64,000 bases of DNA from Phycisphaerales bacterium (GCA_029260575.1 JAJDDB010000002.1:62001-126000); one strand, 5' to 3'; positions 37,301-46,332 are shown, numbered from the stretch's first letter. Numbers and translations are program-made. Notes: a model not told the origin generated them from the sequence alone.

Positions 37301-37456
37301 CTGCGTATCTGGGTTGTCGAGGTTTATCACAACGACAAACAGAAGAACCGCAAGTACCGCACCGCAGACAATGACAATGAGCGCGCGGCCCGTGTTCCGC
37401 CGAATTGCAGGCGGGGCAGGGGAATCCGTACGACCCATGCGTTGCATTTCATTCAT
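34328..37456 (-). CDS. giant LptC/LptA (OstA)-like LPS-export protein
   Basis: 1042 residues: a cytoplasmic start, one membrane anchor (about 25-45), then a long periplasmic region rich in beta strands with repeating OstA/LptA-like units, for example GDETVAYAPNQ-GTITGNVVITVY, LTDNVVITQGPVATKRIVRG, GDIQIRMADGSRAFADRL and MTGDVTVVHESLAGEIATMT. LptC is normally about 190 and LptA about 185 residues, so this looks like an anchored LptC-like head followed by several LptA-like repeats, perhaps a built-in periplasmic bridge. The kdsC gene just upstream matches the kdsC-lptC-lptA order. Assignment by style and context. Confidence 0.7.
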   Translation of the reverse strand: MNEMQRMGRTDSPAPPAIRRNTGRALIVIVCGAVLAVLLFVVVINLDNPDTQQVIVNPDEDVIELVAPPSALTAEEEQRYRQGGEKINNELETRLPSGGWIQMQDDEGRISQRYRFARQEPRPDGWYWLDKPEAHVFLSDSEALILTGDETVAYAPNQALEQGTITGNVVITVYKLDDRRHIDPTTDTPSFIVRTTEATFDNIVGEVRCPGPIHLEAPSKAELQGEALTMRINDHVDRLQMLEMQIVHYIKLIQPEDEPAVAQRTSSNAPSVRLAAFNQIQNSPRDSPKPTQFYELTLTDNVVITQGPVATKRIVRGDKLSITFSTESKGFDDAFAFALPPELFGGAAQPHALDMHPLTLHAFLAVQAIAQTNANNRPVNVPVPGPNEAVITVNGPLRVLPIDDPKKRLDSVENARFEVIGSPVELIDDAEEAVATAGILRYDTLERHVQLIATTDHAVAIDSPQLTAGGDRFWLAQNTGEAGFEGAGWLVPQQDPAAPVDNPQDDILGDTDEMAALLEELRISWSRSVRIDFEPGSDAEAMGPIKRVRFLGDVNIESDQGNISCNLLDLTVTQDADGKPAPETMRASGDVKTADDERTLWADELNIAFLTDNQPVHAESDNDKPRVRNITANGDIQIRMADGSRAFADRLEGDRIDETLELSGENIVIAAGRMLIEKGTRLTLRKDQQFAFWEGPGTARVFDKAIDTGADHRIERPIINNEQSPPIVRTKWDDSLHYDHTVNDGAGAIELRGNVNAVSSQNPTERNTMKGDAVTLEFAGTPEAEAARMERRSADEQFADLEDRRLARFTARGEASIENRTWKSEARSEKPRIFYAAGPYIEYNDLTFESRVIGDGTLLIRDEWADEAAHEPPRINAPGKRADPGATFSGKGTTQFKFNRELHMKQLLEDRYRIEMTGDVTVVHESLAGEIATMTGQQLAAIVTRASDDRQRAAGLDLGGAMELRRIEGSSAVLVRTPTRTVECDFFDYNVDTNLAKVAANPGRSITVLTEGTPYPLQAGEVLWNMANDSITIISGAGAASP

Positions 37457-37500
37457 TGAAGTTCAACCCTGCAGGATGTTCATCTCTGCTGTCATTATTC

Positions 37501-38046
37501 TTATGGATTCGACCCGTTCGGTTTCGTGCGATTCAAAAATCGCTGCACGGCTTCGTCCCATTGATTGCGAGCCTTGAGCAGGTGTTCAATGGCTTCGCGG
37601 ACCGCAGCATTACCGCCGCGGTTCTGCGTGACGTAGTCAGCCTCGTGTCTGACTTCGGAAATAGCATCCGCAACCGCCATAGCATAGCCAGCCACGCGCA
37701 TCAGCGGCAGCTCGGGCACATCATCGCCCATGACCGCAACTTCATGCGGGCCGAGATCGAGTCGATTCAGCAGATCGTCAAACGCAGAAAGCTTGTCCGC
37801 TACGCTCTGAATGACGTGCCGAATCCCCAATTCGTTGGCGCGGTGCCGGACTGCAAGCCCGGTTCTGCCGGTGATAATTGCTACATCATTTCCGAGCAAT
37901 TGCCACATTCGGATTCCAAGACCATCGCGTACATGAAAACGCTTGGTTTCATAGCCAAGATCATCAATCCGTATGGAGCCGTCCGTCAGCACACCGTCAA
38001 CATCGAGACACAGCAGACTGATTTGTGACAGGCGATCGTCACTCAT
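37501..38046 (-). CDS. kdsC: 3-deoxy-D-manno-octulosonate 8-phosphate phosphatase
   Basis: HAD-superfamily C0 phosphatase of 181 residues making Kdo for LPS. Motif I is CLDVDGVLTDGSIRIDD (nucleophile and acid Asp), motif II IITGRTG, Lys in SVADKLSAFDDLL and motif IV VAVMGDDVPELPLM. Length and motif spacing match KdsC. Its ATG overlaps the stop of the preceding proteasome-like gene, and the LptC/LptA-like gene follows 44 bp downstream, so the unit is an operon. Confidence 0.93.
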   Translation of the reverse strand: MSDDRLSQISLLCLDVDGVLTDGSIRIDDLGYETKRFHVRDGLGIRMWQLLGNDVAIITGRTGLAVRHRANELGIRHVIQSVADKLSAFDDLLNRLDLGPHEVAVMGDDVPELPLMRVAGYAMAVADAISEVRHEADYVTQNRGGNAAVREAIEHLLKARNQWDEAVQRFLNRTKPNGSNP

Positions 38047-38621
38047 AGATGATTCCGTTCAATCTCAAGCGTCTGCACTTCACCAGCGCAGTACACATTA
38101 AAAGCAATGGCGGCGCGCACGCCTGACTCGGCTATCTCTCGTGCCGATGCGCCGCTTTCATACAGCGTATACATCGTGCCCAGAGCATACGGCGCTCCTG
38201 ACCCGGTTGCATGATACTGGTTGAAACGCGAAACGCTCAAGTCTGACGAGACGCGGTACACACCTGTGTGGTTTGCGATAATGAACGATGAATCGAGATC
38301 GCCGAACGGAGATTCCTTGCCGTTGGCCTGATCGTTGACGAACGTGTAAGTCTCGTGCAGTGCTTTCCAGAGGTCGAGGAAGAACTTGAAGATCGAATGT
38401 TCGCTGTCAAAGGCGGGCGCATCTCTTCCATCAAGATAATCGCGGAAGATATCGTCGTATAAGCCCCACCCCGCGCCACCGACGACGGAATGCCCGATCC
38501 GAACGATCTTCTCCGAACGCGAGTTGGCAGCAGGCATCTGTTCATCATCACTGAAACACGTCAGCGTGTCCGCAGCCATGACAGTGGAATCGTTTCGTGT
38601 GACTGCAATGACGATGGACAT
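38043..38621 (-). CDS. proteasome/HslV-superfamily Ntn-hydrolase with Ser1
   Basis: 192 residues from ATG 38621 (GGAG upstream). The start SIVIAVTRNDSTVMAADT aligns with the HslV/proteasome-beta N-terminus, where Met removal exposes a nucleophile at position 1. Here it is Ser instead of Thr; Asp17 is conserved and the active-site Lys is probably Lys37 (33 in HslV). GHSVVGGAGWG and HATGSGAPYALGTMYTLYES complete the fold. No hslU or ATPase gene is adjacent. Role unknown; coupled by ATGA to kdsC. The longer open frame upstream overlaps the esterase gene and would bury the nucleophile. Confidence 0.75.
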   Translation of the reverse strand: MSIVIAVTRNDSTVMAADTLTCFSDDEQMPAANSRSEKIVRIGHSVVGGAGWGLYDDIFRDYLDGRDAPAFDSEHSIFKFFLDLWKALHETYTFVNDQANGKESPFGDLDSSFIIANHTGVYRVSSDLSVSRFNQYHATGSGAPYALGTMYTLYESGASAREIAESGVRAAIAFNVYCAGEVQTLEIERNHL

Positions 38622-38640
38622 TTGCTCTGCGCTCCGTGGT

Positions 38641-39555
38641 CTAGGGGTGGTGCGTGCTCTGCCGATTGATCGCCGCCCACAACCGGGCAAGCGAACGGGC
38701 AATTGGAACCGTCACATCGTCATCCGTCCAGTAGCCGTTGTGCGAAAGCGGATTCCAGGACGACAACAGCCCGCCGACATTTATCGCCACATCCTCGGTG
38801 ACCATCTGATGGTACGCAGCGTTCAACGGCTTCAGTGGATAGGCGATCACATCATCTTCGTCGTAGAAGTTCAGCCACTCGCCTGTGGCGTCAGGAAATG
38901 CCGCACTGGGATAGTGCTGTCGAAAATGAGGGCTTGGGATGGTAATTGGCAAGCCGAACGGTGGCTGCGTGTATCGCAACGACCACAACGCAATCGGACT
39001 CCCCAGTGTAAACAACCGAGCAAGCGTTTCGCCACAGGTCAGTGGTGTTTCGTTTGTCGACTGTTCAGTCGCAGGCTGCAACCGGTGCTGCAAATCCCAG
39101 ATCCAGTTGCTTGCAATCACCGTGCCCAGGCTGTGGCCGACAACCGCCAGCGGCGTAGTGGGCGTGATGCCGGGCGTGTCCTCCAGACTGGTTAATGCAT
39201 CCGTCACTCGTCGATGCACAGCGTCATAAACCGTTCGATCGCTCGGCGTAATCTGATAGGCCACCGCATCGCTAGCAAAGTCAATCATGTAGCGACGCAG
39301 TTTAATAAAGTCCAGATCATGTTCGGCAGTCAGGCGCGCCCACATGCGATGCTGGGATTGCTGCAGAATCGCAGCCCAGTGTACCGCACGACAGACGAGT
39401 TGATTATCGATCAGGGGCGGCGGATGCGGCAGTTGCCTGAGTTCGCGTTTGAATCTGCGAGTCAGTTCGGCAACCATCTCATCAGCAAACGTGGATTGTT
39501 GGCTGCCGACGCCATGAATGATAAGAACTGCAACAGGAGTAGTGATAGTGGACAT
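38641..39555 (-). CDS. alpha/beta-hydrolase (esterase/lipase-like)
   Basis: 304 residues with the oxyanion motif LIIHGVGSQQST at the N-terminus and nucleophile elbow AVVGHSLGTVIASNW (about 173-187). HNGYWTDDDVT near the C-terminus supplies a candidate catalytic His. No signal peptide, so probably cytoplasmic. The substrate is unknown. It lies upstream of the Ser1 hydrolase and kdsC in the same direction, separated by 19 bp from the Ser1 hydrolase start. Confidence 0.8.
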   Translation of the reverse strand: MSTITTPVAVLIIHGVGSQQSTFADEMVAELTRRFKRELRQLPHPPPLIDNQLVCRAVHWAAILQQSQHRMWARLTAEHDLDFIKLRRYMIDFASDAVAYQITPSDRTVYDAVHRRVTDALTSLEDTPGITPTTPLAVVGHSLGTVIASNWIWDLQHRLQPATEQSTNETPLTCGETLARLFTLGSPIALWSLRYTQPPFGLPITIPSPHFRQHYPSAAFPDATGEWLNFYDEDDVIAYPLKPLNAAYHQMVTEDVAINVGGLLSSWNPLSHNGYWTDDDVTVPIARSLARLWAAINRQSTHHP

Positions 39556-39727
39556 GGCAGGCTCCGAAAGAAACGCATGGCGTTCTCTTCTTGAGCCGGC
39601 ACATGGCTGTGCGCGCGCACCGTTGCGCGCGGAACGCGCAAACGCTTCCTCCGAGCCTCTACTTAGGAAAGATTTTCAGAAATGGAGATACCGCGTACCA
39701 TCAACTGGCGCGCGCACGACGATTGGG

Positions 39728-39991
39728 CTATTTTCTGGATGAATGATTATCAGAAGATCCGGCTGTCATCTCCACCGCAAGGCGGGTCGAGTCATTGCCA
39801 GCAACACTGAATGTGTCGGCCAGAACACGTCGCTGTCCGGGCGTAGCAGGCTCAACGATCGTTGACAGGTGCCGGTTGTACTGCGTTCGTCCCGGCGAAC
39901 TGATGCAGCCTCCGAGCATGCACAACACTGCCACAAGAACCAGACATTGGGGGAATCGACATTCAGGTTGTTGCGGGGCTTGTGCATGCAT
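39728..39991 (-). CDS. small putative lipoprotein
   Basis: 87 residues with a lipoprotein signal CLVLVAVLCMLGGCISSPG (lipobox LGGC, lipidated Cys about 30) and a short polar mature part of about 55 residues. No recognised family. Flanking gaps (39556-39727 and 39992-40224) carry no gene I can support; short cysteine-containing frames on the minus strand there look like chance. Confidence 0.5.
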   Translation of the reverse strand: MHAQAPQQPECRFPQCLVLVAVLCMLGGCISSPGRTQYNRHLSTIVEPATPGQRRVLADTFSVAGNDSTRLAVEMTAGSSDNHSSRK

Positions 39992-40224
39992 TATGGAAGC
40001 CGCTCATCAGGAGAACTGTCTCTTGAAGTGTCCGATTGCTGAAGTATGGACACCAATGATTGAGGGGCATTCCATATGAAGTGTGCGAAAAATCCGTCGC
40101 CGAGTCGTGACAGCTCGTACAGGCCGCACAATCCACAGCCGTAACGTGCTGTATCATTTGGAGGGGCAAAGGTGCTGCGCATGTGCTATCGTGCTAAGTC
40201 CACATGTACCGGAGCGGTGAACCA

Positions 40225-41385
40225 ATGAAACTATGTTTGCTTCTGAATGCAAATGCGGCGCAATCGAACCGATCGCGCATCGTAAAATCAATCGTGGCAT
40301 GCCTGTTATGCGCTGTGTTGACAAGCAGTGCAGTAAGCGAGCCTGTTCAGCAGCGGCGCAATCCCAATGAAACATCACGTCGAACCCAGCAGCGCACGGA
40401 GAATCAACCGAACAACAAGTTTGGGTATAGTGCGCCCAAGCCGCGCACGCCTGGCGCCATTCGCCTGGCGACGTACAACATGCTGAACTTCTTCGATCCG
40501 TTTGATGACCCTACGCTGCAGGGCGAACATGATGATGCGGGTATGGTGACCGAAGAGCGCCGCTGCAAAGTGCTCGCCCAAACCATTCGCGCGGTGGATG
40601 CCGATATTCTCGCTTTGCAGGAAGTTGAATCGCTTGAGGCATTGACGTGGTTTCGCGACAACTATCTCAAGGACATGGGCTACAAGTACATTGCGTCCTA
40701 TGACGTTGGCTACTACCGCGGTATCGAGTGCAGTGTGATGAGCCGATTTCCAATCACCGATGCACGGGTCTGGCCGAATATGTCTCTCGACAACGTGCAG
40801 CGACCGGGGCCGGGCTGGAGCGAAATTCCACCGGAATCTCGCCGCGGCCTGACGTTTCAGCGCAGCCCCTTGTGCGCAAAGATCACTATAGATGTTGACA
40901 ATTCTGAAGAAGATTACGAGCTGATCGTCTTTTCCGTGCATCACAAGGCCGGCGGAGATAATCGCTTCCACCGTGAAGCAGAAGCTGTGCGCATTGTTGA
41001 ATTCATAAATCAACTGCGCAGCGAAAACCCTGCGGCCAACATAATCGTCATGGGGGATTTCAACGCAGCTCCGTGGGACAAGTCCGTTCGCCTGTATCTT
41101 GAAGCGGGCATGATCGACACGTTGGCCCATCGCATCATCCCGCGCTGGCGCAATGCTGATGAAACCGAAGCCAGTCTGTATAAGACGCATGAATCCGGCC
41201 GCGTAATCGACTTCGTGCTGCTCAGCAGCGGCGCGCATCGCGAATTTGTCGTCGGCAGCGCACACGTATTTGGCACGATGATGCCTCCCGAATCATATGA
41301 CTGGCGCAAGGACCCGAAGCCCGAAGGCTATCCTTCGGATCACTACCCCATCATCATTGACATGATTCCCGGCGATCGTGAATAA
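40225..41385 (+). CDS. secreted endonuclease/exonuclease/phosphatase-family protein
   Basis: 386 residues from ATG 40225, which begins a signal peptide (helix about 25-40, cleavage near SAVSEP); ATG 40204 is an alternative. EEP-fold motifs: RLATYNMLNFFDP (Asn), DADILALQEVESLEAL (metal Glu), SVHHKAGGD, IVMGDFNAAPWD (Asp-x-Asn), RVIDFVLLSS and PSDHYPIIIDM (catalytic Asp-His). It could cleave nucleic acid or a phosphoester outside the cytoplasm. The Tat-exported amidase follows 20 bp downstream. Confidence 0.87.
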   Translation: MKLCLLLNANAAQSNRSRIVKSIVACLLCAVLTSSAVSEPVQQRRNPNETSRRTQQRTENQPNNKFGYSAPKPRTPGAIRLATYNMLNFFDPFDDPTLQGEHDDAGMVTEERRCKVLAQTIRAVDADILALQEVESLEALTWFRDNYLKDMGYKYIASYDVGYYRGIECSVMSRFPITDARVWPNMSLDNVQRPGPGWSEIPPESRRGLTFQRSPLCAKITIDVDNSEEDYELIVFSVHHKAGGDNRFHREAEAVRIVEFINQLRSENPAANIIVMGDFNAAPWDKSVRLYLEAGMIDTLAHRIIPRWRNADETEASLYKTHESGRVIDFVLLSSGAHREFVVGSAHVFGTMMPPESYDWRKDPKPEGYPSDHYPIIIDMIPGDRE

Positions 41386-41405
41386 CAAGTACTGTTGAGC
41401 ATGAC

Positions 41406-43142
41406 ATGAACCATGCCGATGTGTCGTCAAATCGTCGTACGTTTCTGCTTGCATCTGGTGCGTTAGCAGCCGGTGCCGTGGGCCATGCAAGAGCTGCGTT
41501 ACTCCAGCAGGAAGAATCCGAACCGTCGATTCGTGATCAATTGCAGCCGCCCGAGACAAATGGCAACAACAATGTCACTGCGAAGACACTGCAGGAAGCT
41601 GAAAAACTCGTCGGCGTGAGCAACACCCCAGCAGAGCGAAAACAACTGTTGGAAACAATTAACGAGCAAATTGAGTTGTTGTCGACGCGCATGAAGAACT
41701 TCATGCCAACCAACGAGATGTCGCCAGCCAGCATCTTCGACCCGCGCCTGCCGGACTTTGCGCTTCCGTATGATGCGACAAGCATTGCCATGAATAAGGT
41801 CGAACCCGGCTTGCTGCCGAGCGATGAAGCGGACATAGCATTCGCACCGGTAACCACGCTTGCTGCATGGTTGAAATCCGGCGCGATTACTTCGGTCGCA
41901 CTTACGAAACTCTATATCAAGCGGCTCAAGACGTTTGGTCCGAAACTTGAATGCATGATTACGCTTATGGAAGACGCAGCACTGCAGCAGGCGCAGCGCG
42001 CTGATGCCGACCTGTCGCGAGGTGTGGTTCGTTCACCTCTGCATGGCATTCCCTGGGGTGCAAAAGATCTGCTCGACACCGCTGGGGTGTCTACGACATG
42101 GGGGGCCGAGCCGTATCGTCATCGTGTGCCCGAACACAACGCAGTTGTTGTGCAGCGACTGCATGATGCCGGCGCTGTACTCATCGCTAAACTCACGCTC
42201 GGCGCGCTGGCTTACGGCGACATCTGGTTCGGCGGTCGCACGAATAATCCGTGGAATGTTGAGCAGGGTTCAAGCGGCTCCAGCGCTGGTTCCGCCGCGG
42301 CGACCGTGTCGGGCCTGGTCGGGTTTGCAATCGGCACAGAAACCTATGGCTCGATCGTCTCGCCATCGATGCGCTGCGGCGCGACGGGACTGCGGCCTTC
42401 ATTCGGCCGGGTTGCCCGAACCGGAGCGATGGCGTTGTGCTGGTCACTGGACAAGATCGGCCCCATATGTCGAACTGTCGAAGACTGCATTGCAGTGCTT
42501 AGCGTGATCAACGGTGCGGATCCGGGCGACCCGTCTTCGCTGGATATGCCGTTGCAGTTTAGCGCCTCGCAAAGTATTCGCGGCATGCGCATTGGATACA
42601 ATCCCGCATGGTTTGAAGGCGAAAGCGTCCATCCGAGTGATCGACAGGCACTCGATCTTTTGCGGGCGCGTGGCGTTGAGACTGTTGCTGTGTCCCTGCC
42701 GGAGTGGAGCTATGAACATCTGATTTCGATTCTCTATGCCGAGGCGGCAGCAGCGTTTGAGCAACTGACGCTGGACGGCTTGGATGATCAACTCAAATGG
42801 CAGGCGGCTCAAGCCTGGCCGAATTCATTCCGCCAGGCGCGTTTCATTCCTGCGATTGAATTGGTGCAGGCCGATCGTTTCCGCAGGCAGGTCATGCATG
42901 CGATGGACGAAGCTATGGCGGGTGTCGATGCAATTGTCAGTCCGAGCTTTGCAGGGAACCTGCTGCTGATTACCAACAATACCGGACACCCATCGCTGAC
43001 AATTCGAAATGGATTCAACGACGATGGTACGCCGCACGGCATCACGCTGTGGGGCCGATTGTTTGAAGAAGGCACACTGTGTAATCTCGGCATGGCGCTC
43101 GAGCACGACTACGGTGTGTGGGATGCGCGGCCGATGCTGTAG
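41406..43142 (+). CDS. Tat-exported amidase-signature hydrolase
   Basis: 578 residues. The N-terminus NRRTFLLASGALAAGAVGH is a twin-arginine signal. After a roughly 100-residue spacer comes the amidase-signature domain with the triad: Lys in GIPWGAKDLLDTAG, Ser in QGSSGSSAGSAAAT and Ser in GTETYGSIVSPSM. GatA-like in fold but exported and with no gatB/C association, so it is an amide hydrolase of unknown substrate. Probably in the same transcript as the EEP protein. Confidence 0.9.
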   Translation: MNHADVSSNRRTFLLASGALAAGAVGHARAALLQQEESEPSIRDQLQPPETNGNNNVTAKTLQEAEKLVGVSNTPAERKQLLETINEQIELLSTRMKNFMPTNEMSPASIFDPRLPDFALPYDATSIAMNKVEPGLLPSDEADIAFAPVTTLAAWLKSGAITSVALTKLYIKRLKTFGPKLECMITLMEDAALQQAQRADADLSRGVVRSPLHGIPWGAKDLLDTAGVSTTWGAEPYRHRVPEHNAVVVQRLHDAGAVLIAKLTLGALAYGDIWFGGRTNNPWNVEQGSSGSSAGSAAATVSGLVGFAIGTETYGSIVSPSMRCGATGLRPSFGRVARTGAMALCWSLDKIGPICRTVEDCIAVLSVINGADPGDPSSLDMPLQFSASQSIRGMRIGYNPAWFEGESVHPSDRQALDLLRARGVETVAVSLPEWSYEHLISILYAEAAAAFEQLTLDGLDDQLKWQAAQAWPNSFRQARFIPAIELVQADRFRRQVMHAMDEAMAGVDAIVSPSFAGNLLLITNNTGHPSLTIRNGFNDDGTPHGITLWGRLFEEGTLCNLGMALEHDYGVWDARPML

Positions 43143-43177
43143 GTCGTACTCGGTCAATCTGCCGAAGAAGGAATGCA

Positions 43178-43645
43178 TTGTTCGACGAACTTTTTCCGAA
43201 TGGCGTGACGCATTACCTGGCTGGCGGTGCAGGAATCGGCGCGGCAATAGGCATGATATATCTGCTGACGGGCCGCATTGCCGGCATAAGCAGTTTCTTC
43301 AGCGCTATTCATTCGTGGTGGAGTCACCTGCCCTTCTTTCAGCAGCGGTATCTTCGTAACGAACGAACGTGGAAGAGTGTGTTGGTGATCGGCCTGATTG
43401 TTGGTGCTGCTGTATTCACTATCGGTTGTGGTGAAGTATTCACGACAGAAGTGCAATGGTGGCGACTCTTGATCGGTGGTGTGCTGGTCGGCTTCGGCAC
43501 ACGCACAGCCCGCGGCTGCACCAGCGGACACGGCATTTGCGGAATAAGTTCGCTCGTGCCGCCATCTATCGCCGCAACGTTGATATTCATGGGTGTTGCG
43601 ATCATTACTGCCCACATTGTCGCTGCTCTTGGAGTCACGCCATGA
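43178..43645 (+). CDS. YeeE/YedE-family transporter, N-terminal-type subunit
   Basis: 155 residues if it starts at TTG 43178, supported by AAGGAA 5 nt upstream; the open frame reaches ATG 43118 inside the amidase gene. About five membrane helices. RGCTSGHGICGISSL carries the conserved Cys of this sulfur-compound transporter family (thiosulfate or related import). It is half length and overlaps a second half-length gene by ATGA, so the pair makes one functional transporter. Confidence 0.88.
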   Translation: MFDELFPNGVTHYLAGGAGIGAAIGMIYLLTGRIAGISSFFSAIHSWWSHLPFFQQRYLRNERTWKSVLVIGLIVGAAVFTIGCGEVFTTEVQWWRLLIGGVLVGFGTRTARGCTSGHGICGISSLVPPSIAATLIFMGVAIITAHIVAALGVTP

Positions 43646-44094
43646 CAAGAACGCTTGTTCTGGTGCTCATTGGCGGCGTACTGTTCGGCTTCGGACTTGC
43701 CTGGTCAACAATGGCGCAACCGGAAGTCGTGCTGAGCTTTCTTACGCTTGACGACTTCGGCCTCGCGCTGGTCATGGGCGCAGCACTTGCGGTGTCCCTG
43801 CCGATATATCAACTCGCGCCACGATGTATGAATAAGCCGACCGCCGGGGAATCATTCGAGCGCATTCCACGTCGAGTCAAACCTTCCACAATCATCGGCG
43901 GCATGATCTTCGGCATCGGCTGGGGACTCAGCGGCGTCTGCCCCGGGGCAGGTGTTGCCAGCCTAGGAATTGGAAACTGGCCGATACTTTTCGCCCTTAT
44001 TGGCATGGCGCTCGGCGCGTACGCCCAGGGTGTCCTTGCATCGCGCAAGCCGGCAACTCATCCACATGAAACAGATTCAGTCTCGGCCACGTGA
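43642..44094 (+). CDS. YeeE/YedE-family transporter, C-terminal-type subunit
   Basis: 150 residues with four to five helices. [16 protein letters not shown] holds the family's second conserved Cys, and [17 protein letters not shown] matches the opening of this half. The ATG overlaps the stop of the upstream half. The last 18 bases overlap the convergent trpB gene. Confidence 0.88.
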   Translation: MTRTLVLVLIGGVLFGFGLAWSTMAQPEVVLSFLTLDDFGLALVMGAALAVSLPIYQLAPRCMNKPTAGESFERIPRRVKPSTIIGGMIFGIGWGLSGVCPGAGVASLGIGNWPILFALIGMALGAYAQGVLASRKPATHPHETDSVSAT

Positions 44095-45285
44095 TTTCAA
44101 CAGCCGCATCCCTTCCTGCACATCCTTGTCACCACGCCCGGAGCAGTTGATCACAACATGCTGCTCGGCAGACATAGAAGCCGCGCGTTTTACCGCTTCC
44201 GCCACGGCATGCGCTGTCTCCAACGCGGGAATGATTCCTTCTAATTCCGCCAGTAGCCGAAACGCGCTCAGGGCTTCATCATCATCAACTGACGTGTACT
44301 CCACACGCCCGGCATCTTTCCAGTAGGAATGCTCGGGGCCGACACCCGGATAATCCAGCCCTGCAGAACACGACTGCACCGGCGCAGTTTGCCCGGATTC
44401 GTCCTGCAAAACGTAACTTAGCGAACCATGCAACACGCCCGGCGCTCCATGCGCCAGCGGCGCAGCATGATGGCCGAACGATGAATCCGACCCGCCCGCT
44501 TCCACGCCGACGAGGTGCGTGTCATGGTCGTCGATAAACGGATAGAAGATGCCGGCCGCGTTCGATCCGCCGCCAACACATGCAACAACGCAGTGGGGGA
44601 GCGAGCCGAACATCTGCTGCGTCTGTTCACGACACTCACGTCCAATCACGGATTGAAAATCCCGCACGATCACTGGAAACGGATGCGGCCCAACGACGGA
44701 GCCGAGGATGTAGTGCGTGTCTTCAACACTTTCCATCCAGTCGCGCATCGCCGCGTTGGTTGCATCCTTCAGCGTGCGCGATCCGTCCTCGACAAGATTG
44801 ACCTGTGCGCCCAGCAATTTCATACGGAAGACATTGAGATTTTGCCGCCGGGCATCTTCCGAGCCCATGTACACTTCGCACTTCAGGCCGAAATACGCGC
44901 ATGCTGTGGCGGTGGCGACGCCATGCTGCCCGGCGCCTGTCTCTGCAATGACGCGCTGTTTACCCATGCGCTTCGTCAACAGTGCCTGGCCGATGGTGTT
45001 GTTGATCTTGTGCGCACCGGTGTGCGCGAGATCTTCACGCTTGAGATAAATGCGCGCCCCGCCAGCATGTTCCGTCAAGCGCGCAGCAAATGTCAATGGA
45101 GTCGGCCTGCCGACGTATTCACGCATCAGCGAATCAAACTGCGCAGTGAATGCGGTATCGGCACTTGCCTTCGCGTATTCATCTTCAAGCTGCTCGAGCG
45201 CAGCCACGAGTGTTTCCGGCACATACTGGCCGCCGAAGATGCCAAATCGGCCGAATCCATCGGGTACATGTGAGAGCGTGGTCAT
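44077..45285 (-). CDS. trpB: tryptophan synthase beta chain
   Basis: 402 residues from ATG 45285, chosen because [16 protein letters not shown] then falls at the N-terminus as in other TrpB. PLP lysine in [15 protein letters not shown], phosphate loop [16 protein letters not shown]-like [16 protein letters not shown] and catalytic Glu in [14 protein letters not shown]. It condenses indole with serine. No trpA is adjacent. Convergent with the transporter and downstream of the basic hypothetical gene on the same strand (37 bp). Confidence 0.96.
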   Translation of the reverse strand: MTTLSHVPDGFGRFGIFGGQYVPETLVAALEQLEDEYAKASADTAFTAQFDSLMREYVGRPTPLTFAARLTEHAGGARIYLKREDLAHTGAHKINNTIGQALLTKRMGKQRVIAETGAGQHGVATATACAYFGLKCEVYMGSEDARRQNLNVFRMKLLGAQVNLVEDGSRTLKDATNAAMRDWMESVEDTHYILGSVVGPHPFPVIVRDFQSVIGRECREQTQQMFGSLPHCVVACVGGGSNAAGIFYPFIDDHDTHLVGVEAGGSDSSFGHHAAPLAHGAPGVLHGSLSYVLQDESGQTAPVQSCSAGLDYPGVGPEHSYWKDAGRVEYTSVDDDEALSAFRLLAELEGIIPALETAHAVAEAVKRAASMSAEQHVVINCSGRGDKDVQEGMRLLKSRGRD

Positions 45286-45321
45286 GGCAAGAGGATAGAT
45301 CGGCAAGGGACGCGGGGCCAA

Positions 45322-46332
45322 TTACTGTGCAGGCAGCATCCGCTGCATCGCTGCATTCAACATCCGCTGACCCATCGCGGCGATTTCCTCGGCCACATCA
45401 ATATCATCCGAAGGTGCAGGCAGTTCGCCCACAATCGGCGACGAGATCACGACGAACTTCGTCTCAACCGGTTGCGCTGCGCTTCCATCCGTCAGCGCTG
45501 CAGCATTGGACGTCCAGCCCTCGACACGAGCCACACACGTCCTGGACCACCGACTCGTATTGCCCGTCGAATCGGCCCACTTCGCCCAATACACAATCAA
45601 CATCGGCTGCGACGGAATGGGATATTCCACCTCCATCGGACTGCGCGTGTACGACCGCAGATACTTCGGCCAGCCGCGCTCCGCAGGATGTTTCGGCACC
45701 GGCTCACCGGCAGGAACCATCTCAAAGTACAATTCAATGCGCGCCGCGCCATCAGGCCTGCGGTTATACACAACGCCATGCTTCGACGAAGGCGAAATCA
45801 CCATCGCATTGTTGTCATCAAAGTATTTCAGCACGTGAATGCCGCTGCCTGACCCGACTGCGACGCTGCCTCCAACGCCATCGCCTGATCCGAGAAACTG
45901 CAACGCGGGGGGGCGCTGCGGCACGTTGCTCTTGCCGAGCTTCTTCTTGCGGACTTTGATGCGCAGCAGTTTCTTATTCGTATCACTGACCTGCGGATTC
46001 GAGCGAATGATGTTGGCGCAGCTGCGTATGACGTGCTCCGCATCCTTGCGGGCTGTATTCTTCGCAGCGACCAGTTCTCCTGATCGGGCTCGCTTGATCA
46101 GCATCTGCGTCAGCGCATCGCGAAACGTCGTCACTTCCTTTTCGATCAACTCCACTTCCTCGAGCGACATGCAGTACGCATCCATGTGCGCCTTGAGTCG
46201 CCACACGAAGTTGTGTGCTGTGTAGGCGAAATCACTGTCCGCCTCCGGAATGAACTTCACAAGGTTCCTGCGCTTGCGGCGTTTCGGCGCACGAGCACGA
46301 TGATTGCGACGTTGACGACGAAGTGGCGGCAT
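45322..46332 (-). CDS. hypothetical protein with very basic N-terminus and beta-rich C-terminus
   Basis: 336 residues from ATG 46332. The first 25 residues are almost all Arg/Lys/Pro (RRQRRNHRARAPKRRKRR), then a helical part (about 40-125, VWRLKAHMDAYCMSLEEVEL and LIKRARSGELVAAKNTARK), then a beta domain (about 160-270, ARIELYFEMVPAGEPVPKHP) and a helical tail. No family recognised; nucleic-acid binding by the head is possible. The open frame continues upstream through a REP-like element (SRGGGNPVV), which I exclude. Confidence 0.6.
   Translation of the reverse strand: MPPLRRQRRNHRARAPKRRKRRNLVKFIPEADSDFAYTAHNFVWRLKAHMDAYCMSLEEVELIEKEVTTFRDALTQMLIKRARSGELVAAKNTARKDAEHVIRSCANIIRSNPQVSDTNKKLLRIKVRKKKLGKSNVPQRPPALQFLGSGDGVGGSVAVGSGSGIHVLKYFDDNNAMVISPSSKHGVVYNRRPDGAARIELYFEMVPAGEPVPKHPAERGWPKYLRSYTRSPMEVEYPIPSQPMLIVYWAKWADSTGNTSRWSRTCVARVEGWTSNAAALTDGSAAQPVETKFVVISSPIVGELPAPSDDIDVAEEIAAMGQRMLNAAMQRMLPAQ

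Noticed and set aside
39795-40182. Several small ORFs including one with CAACTSCHDS
   Set aside because: Overlapping frames on both strands with no ribosome site; a single CxxC-H motif is too weak.
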